Assembly (NCBI GenBank): GCA_902796895.1
Contig: CADBQV010000086.1
Location: forward strand, 1 to 9,591
Direction of reading: 5' to 3'
Length of the DNA: 9,591 nucleotides
Origin: an uncultured Erysipelotrichaceae bacterium
Lineage (GTDB): Bacteria; Bacillota_I; Bacilli_A; Acholeplasmatales; Anaeroplasmataceae
Position numbers and translations under genes: made by a program. Positions 6,037 through 9,591 of the stretch are shown here, one piece after another. Numbering within the stretch: the first letter of the stretch is position 1; the number at the start of each line of letters is the position of its first letter. Below the pieces are notes generated by a model. It saw nothing but the letters and a program-made list of their open reading frames with translations, made no database searches and had not been told where the DNA came from.

Positions 6037-7119
6037 ATGAAAACTATTGGAATAATAGGCGGCGGTCAATTAGGAATGATGCTAGCAGAAGAAATTCATA
6101 ATTTAGGTCATAAGGCAATTTGCTTAGATCCTAATCCTAAATGTCCTGCATCATTTGTATGTGATGATGTTGTAGTATCAGAATATGGTAATATCGAAGG
6201 ACTTAAAAAATTAGGTGATATGACTGACATACTAACATATGAATTTGAAAATGTTCCTGCAAATGAATTAAATTATATTTCATCAAATTATAACATTCCT
6301 CAAGGAGTCAAACCTCTATTTGATTCTCAAAATAGAATAAGAGAAAAAGAAAATGCAAAATTACATGGACTTAAAACACCAAAGTTTATGGCAATTAATT
6401 CTCTTTCGGATTTGGAAAAAGGAATTAAAGAAATCGGTATTCCTTGTGTATATAAAACAACAACACTTGGATATGATGGACATGGACAGGTGTTAATAAA
6501 AGAATTAAATGATATAGAAAAAGTTAAACCATATTTAAATGGTGAAGGTATTTTAGAAGAATTTATAAAATATGATTTTGAAACATCAGTTATTATGGTA
6601 AGAAGCAAGGATAAAACAATTGCCTTTCCGATGGGAATAAACAAACATAAAAGAGGAATCTTAGATGTAGTTAGTGTTGATAAAAATATTCCTGTGTTTG
6701 ATAAAGTGAAAAAAGATTGTATTAAATTTATGGAAAGTGCTAATTATTATGGCATACTTTGTGTAGAAATATTTATTAAGGGTGATGATTATTTCTTTAA
6801 TGAAATGGCTCCTCGTCCTCATAATAGTGGACACTACACAATTGAAGGATGTCAAACAAATCAATATAAAGAATTAGCAAAATTCTTATTAGACATTCCA
6901 CTTGAAGAACCAATCTTAAAATCTCCAACAGTAATGAAAAATATATTGGGATTTGATTATGATAATATGAAAAAAATAAAAGAAGATAAAAATATATTTA
7001 TTCATGATTATCATAAATTTGATGTAAGAGAAAATAGAAAAATGGCTCATATCACTTTTACAAATACAACACTTAGTGATTATGAATTAAAATATAAGAA
7101 ATTATTTAGTGAGGATTAA
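6037..7119 (+). CDS. purK: N5-carboxyaminoimidazole ribonucleotide synthase
   Basis: PurK is an ATP-grasp enzyme that carboxylates AIR with ATP and bicarbonate to give N5-CAIR, the substrate of PurE. The 360-residue product is of normal length (about 355-380). It starts MKTIGIIGGGQLGMM, with the glycine-rich motif GGGQLGMM at 8-15. YEFENVP lies at 68-74, the ATP-grasp loop YDGHGQ at 146-151, EEF at 174-176 and the metal-binding FNEMAPRPHNSGH at 254-266. These are all standard for PurK, and none is missing. AGAGG at 6026-6030 is a good ribosome-binding site six nt before the ATG. purL follows after eight nt, so the two share a transcript. The unit has its own promoter and a leader with terminators, so it is probably controlled separately from purE, which lies upstream beyond the lipoprotein gene. 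Confidence 0.97.
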   Translation: MKTIGIIGGGQLGMMLAEEIHNLGHKAICLDPNPKCPASFVCDDVVVSEYGNIEGLKKLGDMTDILTYEFENVPANELNYISSNYNIPQGVKPLFDSQNRIREKENAKLHGLKTPKFMAINSLSDLEKGIKEIGIPCVYKTTTLGYDGHGQVLIKELNDIEKVKPYLNGEGILEEFIKYDFETSVIMVRSKDKTIAFPMGINKHKRGILDVVSVDKNIPVFDKVKKDCIKFMESANYYGILCVEIFIKGDDYFFNEMAPRPHNSGHYTIEGCQTNQYKELAKFLLDIPLEEPILKSPTVMKNILGFDYDNMKKIKEDKNIFIHDYHKFDVRENRKMAHITFTNTTLSDYELKYKKLFSED

Positions 7120-7127
7120 GGATTAAT

Positions 7128-9591
7128 ATGAAAAATTTTAGAATTTATGTAGAAAAGAAAGAAAAATATCAAGTAGAAGCTAAGTCAAAACAAAATGAGC
7201 TTAACTTAAACTTAGGATTAAATTTAAAATCAGTAAGATTAATTAATGTTTATGATTTATTTAATTTCTCAGAAGATTTAGTTAATAAAGCTAAATATAA
7301 AGTATTTGGTGAAATTGTTACTGATAATGTATTTGATGAATTAAATTTAGATGGCAAAAAATATATTGCGGTAGAATTCTTACCTGGACAATTTGATCAA
7401 AGAGCTTCTTCAGCTATCGATTGTGTTAAATTAATTGATCCTGAAGCTGATATAAACATAAGATCTGGTAAAATATTAATTCTTGATGATGATTTAAGTG
7501 ATGATGATTTAGCTAGAATTAAGAAATATGAAATCAATGCTGTAGAAGCAAGAGAAAAGGATTTAAGCCAATTAACAGATATGGAAAAAGCTCCTATTAA
7601 GCCTGTTGAGGTATTAGAAGGCTTTACAAAGATGCAAGATAGTGAGCTTTTAGATTACTGCAAGAAATATGGTCTTGCGATGAATCAAGATGATTTAAAA
7701 TGTGTTGTTGAATACTTCAAAAAAGAAGGAAGAGATCCATGGGAGACAGAACTTAGAATATTAGATACATATTGGTCTGATCACTGTAGACATACAACAT
7801 TCTCTACTGTACTTGATTCTATTTCAATTGATGAATCATTCATGAAATCAGAATTAGAAGAAGCATTAGATAATTATTACAATATTAGAAAAGACCTACA
7901 AAGAGAAGAAAAGAAAATTTGCTTAATGGATTTAGCAACAATTGGTGCTAGATACTTAAAGAAAATTGGTAAGCTTGATGATTTAGAAGAATCAGAAGAA
8001 AATAATGCATGTTCAATCTTTGTTACAATTGATGTAGATGGTAAGCCTGAAAAATGGTTATTACAATTTAAAAATGAAACTCATAACCACCCTACAGAAA
8101 TTGAACCATTTGGTGGTGCATCAACATGTCTTGGTGGTGCTATTAGAGATCCACTTTCTGGACGTGCTTATGTATATCAAGCAATGCGTGTAACAGGTGC
8201 TGGAAATATCTATGCTGAAGTAAAGGATACAATGGATGGTAAGCTTCCACAAAGAATTATTTCAACTAAGGCAGCAGCTGGTTATTCATCATATGGTAAT
8301 CAAATTGGTCTAGCTACAACACATGTAAGAGAAATATATCATGAAAATTATGTAGCAAAAAGACTTGAAGTAGGTGCAGTAGTTGGTGCTGTTCCTGCAA
8401 ATCAAATTAGAAGAGAATCACCTCTTCCAGGAGATATTATCTTACTTTTAGGTGGTAGAACTGGTAGAGATGGTATTGGTGGTGCAACAGGTTCTTCAAA
8501 AGAACATACAACAAAATCATTAGAGGTATGTTCATCAGAAGTTCAAAAGGGTAATGCACCTGAAGAAAGAAAAATTGAACATTTATTTAGAAGACCAGAA
8601 GTAACTAAATTAATTAAAAAATCTAATGACTTTGGTGCAGGTGGTGTATCTGTAGCAATTGGTGAATTAGCTGATGGTCTTGAAATATCTTTAGATGCAG
8701 TTCCTACAAAATATAGTGGTTTAAATGCAACTGAAGTAGCTATTTCTGAATCACAAGAAAGAATGGCTGTAGTTGTAGAAGCTAAGGATGTAGATGAATT
8801 TGTTAAATATGCTAAAGAAGAAAATATTGAAATAACAAAAGTAGCAGTAGTTACAGAACAAAAACGTCTTGTGATGAATTATCGTGGAAGACAAATTGTT
8901 AATATTTCAAGAGAATTTATTGATAGTGCTGGTGCACTTCATCACGCAAATGCAGTAATTAAAAAGGTTGAAGAAAAAAATCCATTTATCAAGGATGCTA
9001 AAAACCTAGAAGAAAGAGTATTCCAAACATTATCTGATAATAACGTTGTAAGTCAAAAGGGCTTAATTGAAATGTTTGACTCAACAATTGGTGCTTCAAC
9101 TGTATTAATGCCTTTTGGTGGTAAATATCAAAAAACTGAAACTCAAGTATCAGTTGAAAAATTACCAGTAAGAAAAGGTTATACAGATACAGCATCTATT
9201 ATGGCATTTGGTTATAATCCATATATTTCATCATGGAGCCCATATCATGGAGCTGAATATGCAGTAGTTGAAGCAATTTCTAAGGTTGTAGCAGCTGGTG
9301 CTAGATATGATAAAATGAGATTTTCTTTCCAAGAATATTTTGAAAGAATGGTAAATCCTCATTCTTGGGGTAAGCCTCTTGCAGCATTACTTGGTGCCCT
9401 AAAGATGCAAACAGAATTTGGTCTACCTTCAATTGGTGGTAAGGATTCAATGAGTGGTACTTATAATGAAACATATAATGTACCTCCAATGCTAATGGCA
9501 TTTGGTATTACTTCAGTAAATGCTAATAATGTAATTGCACCTGATTTTAATGCTCGTGCTCATAAATTATATTTAGTGAAGCATACTGAAA
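7128..9591 (+). CDS. purL: Phosphoribosylformylglycinamidine synthase, large single-chain form, C-terminus beyond window
   Basis: PurL converts FGAR, ATP and glutamine to FGAM. The frame is open from the ATG at 7128 to the window end, giving 821 residues with no stop. The N-terminal part (about 1-150) fits the PurS-like domain, and WSDHCRHTTF (216-225) marks the linker. KNETHNHPTEIEPFGG begins at 315, PGDIILLLGGRTGRDG at 434, NDFGAGGVSVAIGE at 500, and IGGKDSMSG of the second synthase half near 769-777. The wording and length match the roughly 1200-1250-residue single-chain form of many Firmicutes, not the separate PurS/PurQ/PurL set. The glutaminase domain should lie downstream but cannot be seen, so a split form is not fully excluded. 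AAGG at 7118-7121 precedes the ATG by six nt, overlapping the purK stop. The gene is cotranscribed with purK. Confidence 0.96.
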   Translation, partial: MKNFRIYVEKKEKYQVEAKSKQNELNLNLGLNLKSVRLINVYDLFNFSEDLVNKAKYKVFGEIVTDNVFDELNLDGKKYIAVEFLPGQFDQRASSAIDCVKLIDPEADINIRSGKILILDDDLSDDDLARIKKYEINAVEAREKDLSQLTDMEKAPIKPVEVLEGFTKMQDSELLDYCKKYGLAMNQDDLKCVVEYFKKEGRDPWETELRILDTYWSDHCRHTTFSTVLDSISIDESFMKSELEEALDNYYNIRKDLQREEKKICLMDLATIGARYLKKIGKLDDLEESEENNACSIFVTIDVDGKPEKWLLQFKNETHNHPTEIEPFGGASTCLGGAIRDPLSGRAYVYQAMRVTGAGNIYAEVKDTMDGKLPQRIISTKAAAGYSSYGNQIGLATTHVREIYHENYVAKRLEVGAVVGAVPANQIRRESPLPGDIILLLGGRTGRDGIGGATGSSKEHTTKSLEVCSSEVQKGNAPEERKIEHLFRRPEVTKLIKKSNDFGAGGVSVAIGELADGLEISLDAVPTKYSGLNATEVAISESQERMAVVVEAKDVDEFVKYAKEENIEITKVAVVTEQKRLVMNYRGRQIVNISREFIDSAGALHHANAVIKKVEEKNPFIKDAKNLEERVFQTLSDNNVVSQKGLIEMFDSTIGASTVLMPFGGKYQKTETQVSVEKLPVRKGYTDTASIMAFGYNPYISSWSPYHGAEYAVVEAISKVVAAGARYDKMRFSFQEYFERMVNPHSWGKPLAALLGALKMQTEFGLPSIGGKDSMSGTYNETYNVPPMLMAFGITSVNANNVIAPDFNARAHKLYLVKHTE

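Noticed and set aside
138..9591. Mollicute genetic code (TGA as tryptophan)
   Set aside because: All genes read to full family length with the standard code, tryptophan is always TGG, and every complete gene ends in TAA. The window gives no support for recoding.
1..9591. Mobile elements, CRISPR arrays, tRNA or rRNA genes
   Set aside because: No transposase or integrase, no spaced direct repeats, and no tRNA- or rRNA-like conserved segments were found on reading both strands.

Overview
The window is AT-rich DNA whose codon use favours TTA, AGA, AAA and GAT. It most likely comes from a low-GC Firmicute, with the closest feel to Bacilli/Erysipelotrichia/Mollicute-like gut lineages; this is inferred from composition and protein style, since no marker RNA is present. 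All complete genes lie on the + strand and end in TAA. Tryptophan is TGG and no gene needs TGA read-through, so nothing supports a Mollicute code.

Layout. (1) 1-137: a long terminator-like inverted repeat overlapping a near-consensus promoter. (2) 138-866: a YebC/TACO1-family gene closed by a clear terminator. (3) 900-4983: a transcription unit of fhs (formate-tetrahydrofolate ligase), a 577-residue PEP-carboxykinase-fold protein and purE, ending in a strong terminator. (4) 4986-5730: a one-gene unit for a small lipoprotein with its own promoter and terminator. (5) 5731-6036: a non-coding stretch with an all-A/T palindrome, an extended -10 promoter and a structured leader of about 200 nt holding two terminator-like hairpins. 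(6) 6037-9591: purK followed by the first 821 codons of a large single-chain purL, cut by the window edge.

How the genes work together. Fhs makes 10-formyl-THF, the formyl donor for two steps of de novo purine synthesis. PurK and PurE carry out the two-step carboxylation of AIR to CAIR, and PurL converts FGAR to FGAM. PurE and PurK act consecutively but lie in different transcription units, with the lipoprotein gene between them. The PEPCK-like protein sits between fhs and purE in one unit. Its catalytic core aligns with ATP-PEPCK, but its P-loop looks like that of HPr kinase, and its link to purine or one-carbon metabolism is unexplained.

The most interesting items are the purK leader, which looks like a transcription attenuator but matches no riboswitch class I can recognise, and the divergent PEPCK-like protein in the fhs-purE unit. 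No mobile element, CRISPR array, tRNA or rRNA was seen.
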